Below are positions 37,104 through 45,508 of a DNA stretch of 64,000 nucleotides, piece after piece. The position numbers and the translations under genes are program-made. The stretch spans positions 82,501-146,500 of the forward strand of contig CP136571.1 in the NCBI GenBank assembly GCA_035192965.1, written 5' to 3'. Origin of the DNA: Fuscovulum sp. GTDB taxonomy: Bacteria; Pseudomonadota; Alphaproteobacteria; Rhodobacterales; Rhodobacteraceae. How positions within the stretch are numbered: the stretch's first letter is position 1; each line of letters starts with the position of its first letter. The notes below the pieces were generated by a model. The model was not told the origin of the DNA. It did no database searches and saw only the letters and a list, made by a program, of their open reading frames with translations.

Positions 37104-38267
37104 ATGGCGGGTGCGGTGACGGTGCTGGTCGGTACCAGCAAAGGCGCGTTTGTTCTGCGGTCTGATGGGGAAAGGCAGGGCTGGGCCGTGTCGGGGCCGC
37201 ATTGCGATGGCTGGCCCATCAACCATGTGGTTGGTGATCCGCAGACCGGGCGGCTGTGGGCGGCGGGCGGCAGCGAATGGCACGGCGCGGGCGTCTGGCG
37301 ATCCGAGGATGGCGGCGCGACATGGGTGCTGTCGTTGCTGTCGAATGGCAAGATGGATGCGTTTCTAGCCGCCGATCCGGGCATGGCGGAATATCTGGGC
37401 CGTGGCCCCGCGCCCCCTGCGCCGTTCAGCGGTCAGGTGGATGCGCTGTGGTCGCTGGGCCTGTCGGGCGGGGCGATCTATGCCGGGGCAAAGCCTGCCG
37501 CACTGTATGAAAGCCGGGATGGCGGGGAAAACTGGGCCGAGGTGGCGGGGCTAAGCACGCATCCATCGCGCCCGGAATGGGAGCCGGGCGGGGCCGGGCT
37601 GGTGTTGCACACCATCGTGGGCGATCCGGGGGATACGGCGAAGCTGTGGGTGGGCATAAGCGCGGCGGGGGTGTTCGCCACCGAAGATGGCGGGAAAAGC
37701 TGGGACCGGCGCAACCGCCTGTCGAATGAAGGGGACGCGCATCACGACCATCACGACCATGCCCATGGCGCAGGGCATGAGCTGGGGTTTTGCGTCCACA
37801 ACATGGTGCGTGCGCCGGGACAGGGTGGCGATCTGATGTATCAGCAGAACCACCACGGCGTGTTTCGCAGCCCGGATGGCGGGCGAAGCTGGCATCCGAT
37901 CACGGCGGGTCTGCCCAGCGATTTCGGCTTTCCCATCGCGGTCGATCCGGCGGATCCGCGCCGGTTGTGGACCTTTCCCCTGAATGGCGACACGAAGGGG
38001 CGCTATCCACCGGGGGCCTCGGCGGCAGTTTACCGGTCGGAGGATGGGGGCGAAAGCTGGCAGGCGATGACCGATGGGCTGCCGGTGAAGGATTGCTTTT
38101 TCACCGTGCTGCGGCAGGCGATGACGGTGGATCGGGGCAGCCCGACGGGGGTGTATTTCGGCACCAACAGCGGATCGGTCTTTGCCAGCCGCGACCGGGG
38201 CGCGCAGTGGCATGAGATTGCGCGGCATCTGCCGACGGTATTGAGCGTGGAGGCGATGACGGTTTAG
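37104..38267 (+). CDS. BNR/Asp-box repeat propeller (sialidase-like) protein with His-rich loop
   Basis: A 387-residue protein starting at ATG 37104 (GGGGAGGG upstream). Six Asp boxes of the form S-x-D-x-G-x-x-W are visible (RSEDGGATW, ESRDGGENW, ATEDGGKSW, RSPDGGRSW, RSEDGGESW, ASRDRGAQW), giving a beta propeller like sialidases or VPS10/photosystem-stability-type proteins. There is no signal peptide. A striking HHDHHDHAHGAGH segment (about 214-226) could bind metal. It ends overlapping the convergent Sco-cytochrome gene by 4 bases. No enzymatic residues can be assigned. Confidence 0.82.
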   Translation: MAGAVTVLVGTSKGAFVLRSDGERQGWAVSGPHCDGWPINHVVGDPQTGRLWAAGGSEWHGAGVWRSEDGGATWVLSLLSNGKMDAFLAADPGMAEYLGRGPAPPAPFSGQVDALWSLGLSGGAIYAGAKPAALYESRDGGENWAEVAGLSTHPSRPEWEPGGAGLVLHTIVGDPGDTAKLWVGISAAGVFATEDGGKSWDRRNRLSNEGDAHHDHHDHAHGAGHELGFCVHNMVRAPGQGGDLMYQQNHHGVFRSPDGGRSWHPITAGLPSDFGFPIAVDPADPRRLWTFPLNGDTKGRYPPGASAAVYRSEDGGESWQAMTDGLPVKDCFFTVLRQAMTVDRGSPTGVYFGTNSGSVFASRDRGAQWHEIARHLPTVLSVEAMTV

Positions 38268-39283
38268 TCGGCCCGGGTCAGCCCATGCGCGGATTCGAAG
38301 GCGGCAAAGCTGTCGGCGGCCTCTTGTTCCGCGGCCGCAAGGCGGGCATCGGCAGCCTTGAGGTAAGACATCAGATCGGCCACATCCACCGGGTTCAGGC
38401 CGAGATTGGGCATGACCACGCCGGGATAGTCTGCATCCAGCATCTGCGCTGTCTCATCGCCGGAGGCGAGAACAAGGTCGGGGTCCATGATGAAGGTTTT
38501 CAGCCAGTCCTCTTCGCGCCGCAGGGTGACGGCGGCAAGATCGGGGCCGAAGCGTTCGCCCAGCCCGATCGTGTGGCACGAGGCACAGGCACCCAGAAAG
38601 ATCGCCTCTCCGGGATGGGCCGAGAGGTCGTAGACCGTGTTGATCTTAAGCGCGGCTTCCAGCGCCTGCGCATTGGTCTGCGTGCTGTTGTGCCAGTCGG
38701 GATCGAGTTCCAGAATGGATTGCAGGGCGATGGTCAGGCTGCCCATGACCGAGGAACGCCGCCAGACCCCGGTCTTGGCATTGCCGATCACCATATCGGT
38801 GCGGTGCAGCGCCAGGGCGCGGGCCTTTTCACCAAGTTTGGCGCGGATGATGTCGATATTCTCGCGGCTGCCGGTGAGGAAGGTCCAGCCACGATCAGCG
38901 TTGAAGCCCTGCTTGAAAGTGGCGAGCTTTTCCGGCGTGTCGTTTTCCGGGTCCAGCGTGATGGAAACGAAGAACACGTCGCGCCCCATGCGTTCGCCGA
39001 GCCAGTCATAGACCTGCGCCAGCCGCGCGGTGGTGAGCGAGCACAGATCGGTACATTCGGTGTAGAAGAAGTTCACCACGACGATGCGGTCCTTGAGCAG
39101 GTCGTCGAAGAAGGCGACTTCGTCGCCGTCCGAGGTGATCAGCGGCAGGTTGGTGAAGTATTCCGCCCCGCGCGTATCGGCTTGGGCCGGCAAGGCGGTC
39201 AGCCCTGCCGCCAGCGTTACGGCAAGGACCACGCCCTGCAACAGACGCAGCACCTTGACCCAAGGGAAATCGCAATGCGCCAT
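38264..39283 (-). CDS. Sco1/SenC-type copper protein fused to cytochrome c
   Basis: A 339-residue exported protein. After an N-terminal hydrophobic segment (about 10-30) comes a thioredoxin-fold Sco domain with the copper-binding CxxxC (ECTDLC, about 77-82) and a conserved His in LHRTDM (about 157). Then comes a mono-haem cytochrome c domain with CASCH (about 231-235) and a Met ligand in VVMPNL. Sco proteins deliver copper or reduce thiols during copper-site assembly. It lies 14 bases after the multicopper oxidase gene, so it probably serves that enzyme or accepts electrons from it. Confidence 0.9.
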   Translation of the reverse strand: MAHCDFPWVKVLRLLQGVVLAVTLAAGLTALPAQADTRGAEYFTNLPLITSDGDEVAFFDDLLKDRIVVVNFFYTECTDLCSLTTARLAQVYDWLGERMGRDVFFVSITLDPENDTPEKLATFKQGFNADRGWTFLTGSRENIDIIRAKLGEKARALALHRTDMVIGNAKTGVWRRSSVMGSLTIALQSILELDPDWHNSTQTNAQALEAALKINTVYDLSAHPGEAIFLGACASCHTIGLGERFGPDLAAVTLRREEDWLKTFIMDPDLVLASGDETAQMLDADYPGVVMPNLGLNPVDVADLMSYLKAADARLAAAEQEAADSFAAFESAHGLTRAD

Positions 39284-39297
39284 GACAACCCTGCCCC

Positions 39298-41628
39298 TCA
39301 GGTGGATGTTCGGGGGAAGGGGCGGAAGCTGCGGTGGAAGGGATTACCTTCGGGCAGGATTTCCGGCATCACATAGGTGACGCCATCCGGAGTGGGATTG
39401 GGCGTCGGGATGACCTGAACATGTGTCTGTGATGTGTTGGGGTTGTTGGGATCAGTCAGGATGTCGTAACGCAAAAGCATCGCGGCATCTTCGTGCACGG
39501 TGTTGTGGCAATGGGTGACATAGGCCCCGCCATATTCGCCAAAGCGGACCTGAATCTTGACCGACCCGCCTTCGCCCATCCACCAGACATCCTTGCGCGC
39601 GCCTCTTTCGGCGGCGCCCATGGCAAATCCGGTGCGCGAGATGGTGACGCCTTCCTCGAAATGCAGGTGGGCGGGGTGATCCCAGCCCCCGCCGCCGTTG
39701 AGCAACGTCCAGTGTTCAACCTCGCCGGGGCGGGGGACGAGCATCGAGATGCGGTTAGCGTTCAGCGAATGGGTATCCTCGCCGTTGATCCGTATGCCCC
39801 ACGGCGTTTCGCGTTCAGCGGGGCAGGACGGGAAGCAGCCATTCACGGTGGCATCGCGGGCATCGTCGGCGCCGCGCTTGAATTCGATGATCCGTTCCCG
39901 CACCGGGGCGACGATAGGGATCTGTTCGGTCAGCACGGCGGGCACTTGGCTGCGGTCCTGATCGGCAGCACGCTGCGAGTCGTATACAAAGCCGGGCATG
40001 TCGACGCTGGCCATGTGGCGGGTGATACGGAATTCCAGCACGCGGCCGACACCGGGGTCGAGCGTTTTGCCCCTGAGCGCATCGGAAATGGACAGCTTGT
40101 CCTTTGGACCCCGGCCATCCTCGAATTCCATGAGATTCACGAGATAGAGCCTGTCACCCACCTTGAAGGGTTTGAAGTCGATGATGACATCGAACCGTTC
40201 GCCCGATGCCATCGTGTCCATTTGGTTCACCGTAACCGGGCGGGGAATGAGGTTGCCATCGGTGGCGATCACCTGAACCGGCACGACCTTGCCCGCCTGA
40301 TTGACCAGCGCCAGCTTGTACCAGCGCGACATGGACGCGCCGAGCATCCGGAAGCGGTATTTGCGCGGCATCACTTCGAAGAACGGCTTGTAGGCGAAGT
40401 TCACCAAGAGCATGTCGCCGAGGAAACCTTCGGTATCGAAGATGTCAAAGAACAGTTGTCCATCAGGATCTGATGCCGCATCCGAGAACATCAGGTTCAC
40501 GTCGAAATCGGTATTGCCATAGTCCAGCATGGTGCCCGAAGGCAGGCGCAGGTTGACGCCATCTTGCAGCGCTTCGTTCGCGCGATCCTTGCCGGAATAA
40601 TAGTTCATCATCCCGACATGGCCTTTGTAGACGTTCTCGGCGGTGTAGAAGAAGCGATGGTCGTGGAACCACAGCGTGCCCTGCAATTCGCGATAATCGC
40701 CCGGCACATGGACCAGCCTGCCATTGCCATCCGGCCCAGAGGCGCGCGGATCGGTGGCCTGCGTATTCGTCATGTCAGCGCGGGCAAGTGTGGTTGACCA
40801 GTGGTAGTCATAGAACTGACCCGGGTAGAAATGCGCGTTCGACGCCCCGTCGGACGTCGATGCATTGTGGCCGTTGTGGTTGTGCGTGGTCTGGCTGATG
40901 GACCCGAAGCCGCCGTTCTGCTCTTGGCTGAGCGCCACGTTGTTGTAGTGGCGGAAGATCACCGGTTCGCCGTAACACACCTTGAGAAGGGGCGGCGGCA
41001 ATGTGCCGGCGGCCAGGCGCCCGGGGCCAAAGGACCAGATCTTGTCATCCACTTGCGACGGAAACAGCGGGTGAAGACCGACATGGTAATCAGGACAGCC
41101 GAGCGACATCAGATAGCCCTTCTTGGGCAAGTATTCCGTCCAGCGCTGATGCGCGAAATACTCGCCCGGCGGGCGGCCTTCCATGGGGCCACGGCCTGTC
41201 AGCGGGTTGGCATAGAGGGGGTTGCCCCCCGTGGCGGAATACTCTGTGTGCCATGAGGTGCGCTTGGCATAGGGTTCGTTCGGCAGGCCCTGCCATTGCA
41301 ACATCACCTCAGCGCTTTGAGTGACCGGGGTCAGCGTATGGGGGTGCTGTTCGTTCAGGCGCGGCATCGGCTGAGTGAAGGGTGCGACGCCATAAAGCGG
41401 GCTGGCTGGGGTTCCGGTGGGGATGCTGGGAAGGATCTGACTGTGGGCGTAGGGGCTGAGCCCGTTCGTCAGCGCCAAAGTTCCCGCTGCGGTGAAGATG
41501 CCCCATTTGAAGAGTTCGCGCCGCGTGACCTGACCGGTCGAAAGCGCCCGGACAATTTCGGCGCGGTTGTTGCGTGCAATCTGCGCTTCTCTGATCCGAG
41601 CGCGTGATGCGTCCTTGGGAAGGTACAT
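39298..41628 (-). CDS. Tat-exported multicopper oxidase
   Basis: This 776-residue oxidase has a twin-arginine signal (TRRELFKWGIFTAAGTLAL, about 35-53). All four copper-ligand groups are present: HNHNGH (about 248), WFHDHRFF (about 319), HPAHLH (about 652) and HCHNTVHEDAAM (about 705). It therefore has a type 1 copper and a trinuclear cluster. It resembles large CotA/bilirubin-oxidase-like enzymes that oxidise phenols, bilirubin or metals such as Mn(II) or Cu(I); the substrate cannot be read. It is first in an operon with the Sco-cytochrome protein. Its Tat route and the type II system next door suggest secretion. Confidence 0.92.
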   Translation of the reverse strand: MYLPKDASRARIREAQIARNNRAEIVRALSTGQVTRRELFKWGIFTAAGTLALTNGLSPYAHSQILPSIPTGTPASPLYGVAPFTQPMPRLNEQHPHTLTPVTQSAEVMLQWQGLPNEPYAKRTSWHTEYSATGGNPLYANPLTGRGPMEGRPPGEYFAHQRWTEYLPKKGYLMSLGCPDYHVGLHPLFPSQVDDKIWSFGPGRLAAGTLPPPLLKVCYGEPVIFRHYNNVALSQEQNGGFGSISQTTHNHNGHNASTSDGASNAHFYPGQFYDYHWSTTLARADMTNTQATDPRASGPDGNGRLVHVPGDYRELQGTLWFHDHRFFYTAENVYKGHVGMMNYYSGKDRANEALQDGVNLRLPSGTMLDYGNTDFDVNLMFSDAASDPDGQLFFDIFDTEGFLGDMLLVNFAYKPFFEVMPRKYRFRMLGASMSRWYKLALVNQAGKVVPVQVIATDGNLIPRPVTVNQMDTMASGERFDVIIDFKPFKVGDRLYLVNLMEFEDGRGPKDKLSISDALRGKTLDPGVGRVLEFRITRHMASVDMPGFVYDSQRAADQDRSQVPAVLTEQIPIVAPVRERIIEFKRGADDARDATVNGCFPSCPAERETPWGIRINGEDTHSLNANRISMLVPRPGEVEHWTLLNGGGGWDHPAHLHFEEGVTISRTGFAMGAAERGARKDVWWMGEGGSVKIQVRFGEYGGAYVTHCHNTVHEDAAMLLRYDILTDPNNPNTSQTHVQVIPTPNPTPDGVTYVMPEILPEGNPFHRSFRPFPRTST

Positions 41629-41989
41629 ATGTTACCCCGTCGATCGATCCGCACTTAATTCGCGGTGCGGTTTTTCGCTTTTTGCTTTGGCAACCGGAAC
41701 ACGTTGCCGCCTGCTACAGGGATCCATGCCCGACCCCTTGCCGCTTTGCGCCCGGTCGGGCGCTGGTGCGGTATCGTCCAGATGCGCCCATGCTCCGCCT
41801 GCGAACGGCAATGGGCGTTTGTGACAAGGAAACGGTATCACCACGGGGTGGCGCAGACCTCTGCCAGAGGTCCGGTACACGCATCAGACCAAAGTCTGAC
41901 GGCACAACCAATGATTGCAACAACGTGGGTGGAACCTATCGAGGCCGACTGTTTTTTAAGCGTTTTGCCAGAGGCGCGCGATGGGAGGC
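41629..41989. other. Intergenic region between the multicopper oxidase and T2SS genes
   Basis: No gene is seen in these 361 bases. Two inverted repeats occur: GACCTCTG/CAGAGGTC around one base (41856-41872) and CAGAC/GTCTG around CAAA (41885-41898). They are candidate operators for the oxidase operon, which starts at 41628. I see no known copper-regulator box. Confidence 0.4.
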
Positions 41990-43399
41990 CTAATCGGCGG
42001 TTATCAATTCGGCCTCGAGTCTGCGGGCCGCCGAGCCGGTGAAACCGCAGGTGCGGCAGCCGGCGCCGTTGCAGTCGGGGCAGTCCGACAGGGCAAGGTT
42101 CTGTGCCAGCACGCCGCGCAGGACATCGCCCACGATGTAATCGGGCACCCCCAGATCGACGAGGCGGGTGCGCGCGCCGCTCGCATCGCGGGTGTGCAGC
42201 GTGGACAGCACCATCCGCCCGACCTGCGCCGCGCGGCAGGCGATTTCGGCGGTTTCGGGATCGCGGATTTCTCCCACCATGATGACATTGGGATCATGCC
42301 GCAGGATGGACCGCAGGACACGGGCGAAGGTCAGGCCGATGTCTTCCTGCACCTGCACCTGTTGCACGCCGGGCAGGCTGTATTCCACGGGGTCTTCGAC
42401 CGTGACGATCTTGCGCCGGTTGGAATTGAGATGCTGGAGTGCGGTATAAAGGGTGGTGGTCTTGCCCGATCCGGTGGGACCGGTGACAAGGAACAGCCCG
42501 CTGGGCCGTTCGATGGCGGTGGTGATGCGGGTGACCATATCGGGGGCGAAACCGAGACGGTCCCAACCAAGGCGCAGGGCCTGTGGATCGAGCACGCGCA
42601 GCACGATGCTTTCGCCGTTCTGCGTTGGCAGAGACGACAGGCGAAAGTCGATGCGGCGGCCGGAAAAGGTGCTGGAAAACCGCGCATCCTGAGGCAGGCG
42701 GCGTTCGGCCACGTTGGCGCGGGCCATGACCTTGAGCCGGGCAAAGACAGTGGCAGCGGGGATGGCGGGATCGGTGTTCATCGGCCCAAGCAGGCCGTTG
42801 ATGCGGCGCCGGATGGCAAGGCCGGAGGGCAGCGCCTCGAAATGGATGTCGGAGGCGCCGGCGGCCACCGCCTCGGCCAGGGTTTCCGCCACGAAGCGGA
42901 TCACCGGGCCATCGTCGCCCTGTACCGGTTCGGTTGGCAGCGCCGCGACAGCGGCGGGCAGGTCGGCAGGCGCATCGGCCAGCAGCGCGCGGATGGTGCG
43001 CAGTGTTGCCCCCTGCGGCGCGACCGGGCGGTCCAGATGAAAGGCCAGTTCCTCCACCAGCGCGGCATCCGACGGGTCTGCCATCAGCACCGTCTGTGCC
43101 CCGGCCGGCGACAGCAGCGGCACGGCCGCGCGGCTGCGAAGGAAAGGCAGGGTCAGGCGCTGGATCGCATCCCGGTCGGGTGGGGCACAGGACCAGGGGT
43201 CGGTGGCAAAGGGAATACCCAATGCGGCGGCAAGGGCGGGAAGGACGACCTCTTCTTCGGCGAGCCCCCGGTCGATCAGCAGGCGGTGAAGCGAGATGCC
43301 TTCAACCTCCGCCTGATCCTGCGCGCGGGTCAGGTCGGCGGCAGGCAAGGCACTTCGCTCAGCCAAGAGACGGGCGAGATCGGCCTTAAAGGTTGCCAC
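41990..43399 (-). CDS. gspE: Type II secretion ATPase GspE
   Basis: From GTG 43399 (GGAG 8 bases upstream) the protein is 469 residues. It has an N-terminal GspE domain, Walker A GPTGSGKTTT (about 305), the Asp box EDPVEY, Walker B IMVGEIRDPETAEIA and His box LSTLHTRD. A zinc tetracysteine motif lies near the C-terminus (CPDCNGAGCRTCG), with a 4-residue gap, shorter than in classic GspE. It powers pseudopilus assembly. It is divergent from the rest of the gsp genes. Confidence 0.94.
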   Translation of the reverse strand: MATFKADLARLLAERSALPAADLTRAQDQAEVEGISLHRLLIDRGLAEEEVVLPALAAALGIPFATDPWSCAPPDRDAIQRLTLPFLRSRAAVPLLSPAGAQTVLMADPSDAALVEELAFHLDRPVAPQGATLRTIRALLADAPADLPAAVAALPTEPVQGDDGPVIRFVAETLAEAVAAGASDIHFEALPSGLAIRRRINGLLGPMNTDPAIPAATVFARLKVMARANVAERRLPQDARFSSTFSGRRIDFRLSSLPTQNGESIVLRVLDPQALRLGWDRLGFAPDMVTRITTAIERPSGLFLVTGPTGSGKTTTLYTALQHLNSNRRKIVTVEDPVEYSLPGVQQVQVQEDIGLTFARVLRSILRHDPNVIMVGEIRDPETAEIACRAAQVGRMVLSTLHTRDASGARTRLVDLGVPDYIVGDVLRGVLAQNLALSDCPDCNGAGCRTCGFTGSAARRLEAELITAD

Positions 43400-43500
43400 T
43401 GGCTTGCTCCGTTTTCGTCTGGTTAATAATCCTGAATCAAGTGACCGTAGGTCTGGCATGCGCGTCAATATCGATTCTCGGGCGGCTTGGGGGGCGTCTG

Positions 43501-44469
43501 GTGGGGCAGGGGTTCGGCACGACAGGGACAACGGCACGGATCAGCAGGCTGCTGGAGGCGGCCGTGCCGGGCAGTCTGCTGAATGCGGGGCTGCCACCCC
43601 GCAAGGTGTGCGCGGTGCGGATCGACACCCTGCCTCTGACCGACAGCGCACGGGCCGCGCTGTTGCAGGCGGGGCGCGGGCGGGCTGCTGTGGACGTGTA
43701 CCTGTCACCCGATCTGTTCCTGCGGCGGTCATTGGATCTGGCCACTGTAGCGCGGCGCGATCTGGCGGGGGCGGTGGCGATTCAGATGCGGCAGTCGATG
43801 CCGGGGCAGGCCGAGGGGTTGGTCTGGCGGCATGTGCCGGTACCGGGCGGGGCCGAAGTCTTTGTGCTGAAACAGGCACGGTTGACCGAATTGCTGCGCG
43901 AGGCCGGAGCAACGCTGCGCCGGGTGATGATTGACGGTGTCGACGCGCCACCGCTGATCGACGCACGAGCGCAGACCGACGCGCCGGAACGGTTCTGGAA
44001 CCGCGCCGCGCCGCTGGCTGTGCTGGCGGTGCTGCTGGTGGTGCTGGCAGCGCAGGGGTGGCGGCTTTACGAATTGAGAACCGCGCTGGCCGAGGAAACC
44101 GCCCGCGTTGCCACGCTGCGCGACACCGCCGCCGCCGCCCGGGCGGAAGCCGAGTCACACAATGCCATCGGCACCGCGCGGATGGCCGACATGGAGCGGT
44201 TGGCCCGCGAAAACCGCCGCTTGCCACTGCTGGCCGACCTGACCCGAGTTCTTGGGGATGAAATCTGGGTGTCCAACTTTGCGCTGGAGGGCGACATCCT
44301 GCGCCTGTCCGGCTTTTCCGAGATTGACATGGCGCAGGTGGTCGCGGCGATACGCCCCCTTCCCTGGGTAGCGGGGGTGGAGTTGGACGGCGCGGTCACG
44401 CTGGATGATGCCAGCGGCGCAAGACGGTTTCTGCTGAACGTCCAGTTGGCAAAAGGGGGCGGGGAATGA
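43501..44469 (+). CDS. gspL: Type II secretion protein GspL-like
   Basis: A bitopic inner-membrane protein of about 322 residues with a cytoplasmic domain, a helix (PLAVLAVLLVVLAAQGW), a coiled coil and a periplasmic ferredoxin-like (PilN/GspL) domain. It recruits GspE to the membrane. The start is uncertain: GTG 43501 has a GGGGGG site; GTG 43441 would add 20 residues. The stop overlaps gspM (ATGA). Confidence 0.8.
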   Translation: MGQGFGTTGTTARISRLLEAAVPGSLLNAGLPPRKVCAVRIDTLPLTDSARAALLQAGRGRAAVDVYLSPDLFLRRSLDLATVARRDLAGAVAIQMRQSMPGQAEGLVWRHVPVPGGAEVFVLKQARLTELLREAGATLRRVMIDGVDAPPLIDARAQTDAPERFWNRAAPLAVLAVLLVVLAAQGWRLYELRTALAEETARVATLRDTAAAARAEAESHNAIGTARMADMERLARENRRLPLLADLTRVLGDEIWVSNFALEGDILRLSGFSEIDMAQVVAAIRPLPWVAGVELDGAVTLDDASGARRFLLNVQLAKGGGE

Positions 44470-44987
44470 CCCGGAGCATGGGCGTTCTTTTCGCGCTGCC
44501 GGGCCTAGCCTTGATCGGGGCTGTGTTCTGGCTGATAACCGGCACATTGCAGGCGCGGGTAGAGGAGGCTGCCGCGACCTTGGCCGAAACACGCGCCGAG
44601 GCGGCGGCGCTGACAGCCCGCATCGCGGAGTTTCAGGCTGCCGATGCCGGGGCGGCCTTGCCGGCCGATCTGACCCTGCCCGAGCCCACAGTCGCCGAAG
44701 CCACCGTCGCCTTACAGGAGCGGCTGGTCACGCTTGCCCGCGCGCAAGGCGTGGCGCTGACGACGCTGACCGCAGGGGCCACCCCCGAGGGGCTGAGCCT
44801 GCCCGCGGCGGCGCTGACGGTCGAAGGGGAAGGCGCGCTGACCGATGTGCTGGCGTTTCTGGATGCGCTGGAAGGGCAGCCTCCCCGGCTGGGCCTGTCA
44901 CAGCTGATGCTGTCGTCGCGGGATGCGACGGGGCGGGTGTCGTTGCGGCTTACGGCATGGGGCGTGCTGGACGGGGGGGCAGGATGA
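44466..44987 (+). CDS. gspM: Type II secretion protein GspM-like
   Basis: This 173-residue protein has an N-terminal helix (MGVLFALPGLALIGAVFWLI), a heptad-like Ala/Glu-rich region and a small C-terminal domain, the layout of GspM, partner of GspL in the inner-membrane platform. Identity relies on length, topology and position between gspL and the gspC-like gene. Starts and stops overlap on both sides. Confidence 0.78.
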   Translation: MTRSMGVLFALPGLALIGAVFWLITGTLQARVEEAAATLAETRAEAAALTARIAEFQAADAGAALPADLTLPEPTVAEATVALQERLVTLARAQGVALTTLTAGATPEGLSLPAAALTVEGEGALTDVLAFLDALEGQPPRLGLSQLMLSSRDATGRVSLRLTAWGVLDGGAG

Positions 44988-45475
44988 TGAGGTGGTGGCC
45001 GCCCGTGCTGCATCTGGGGCTGATCGCGGGCGCATTGGCGCTGGCGCTGCTGCGCTTTGATGCGTTGGACACCGCCGCCCTGCCCCCCGACCCCGGCACC
45101 GAAGCGAACGCGGCCCGACCTGCCCAAGGGGCAGCGGGCGCGCCCGAGGCGGGGGGGGCAGAGGCGGCGGTGGATCTGGTAGCGCTGGCCGCGCGCCCCT
45201 TCTTCGTGGCGGGACGGCAGCCTTTTGCCACCGCCGCCGAGACCGAATCCCCCGCACCCGACGCGCCCCCCCCTGCCCCCGAATTCCGCATGGTTGGTTA
45301 CCTGAACGATGGCAATCGCCCCCGTGCCATCCTGTCGCCCGATCCTGCCAGCCCGGATGTGATCTTGCGGGAAGGTGAAGAAATTCAGGGATTTACCGTG
45401 TTTCGCATCAGCAAGGACAGGATTGTTCTGCGAAATGCCGACAAAGAAATAACTATTAATATGTTCGGCCAGTAG
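44984..45475 (+). CDS. Type II secretion GspC-like protein (HR domain)
   Basis: A 163-residue protein with one N-terminal helix (VLHLGLIAGALALALLRF), a Pro/Ala-rich linker and a C-terminal homology region (FRMVGYLNDGNRPRAILSPD...VILREGEEIQGFTVFRISKDRIVLRN) as in GspC/GspN/PilP, which links the inner platform to the secretin. There is no PDZ domain, so it is a short form. Its start overlaps the gspM stop (ATGA). Confidence 0.78.
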   Translation: MMRWWPPVLHLGLIAGALALALLRFDALDTAALPPDPGTEANAARPAQGAAGAPEAGGAEAAVDLVALAARPFFVAGRQPFATAAETESPAPDAPPPAPEFRMVGYLNDGNRPRAILSPDPASPDVILREGEEIQGFTVFRISKDRIVLRNADKEITINMFGQ

Positions 45476-45508
45476 CTAAGCCGGATCAGGGTGCGGGGTC
45501 ATAAGGTC

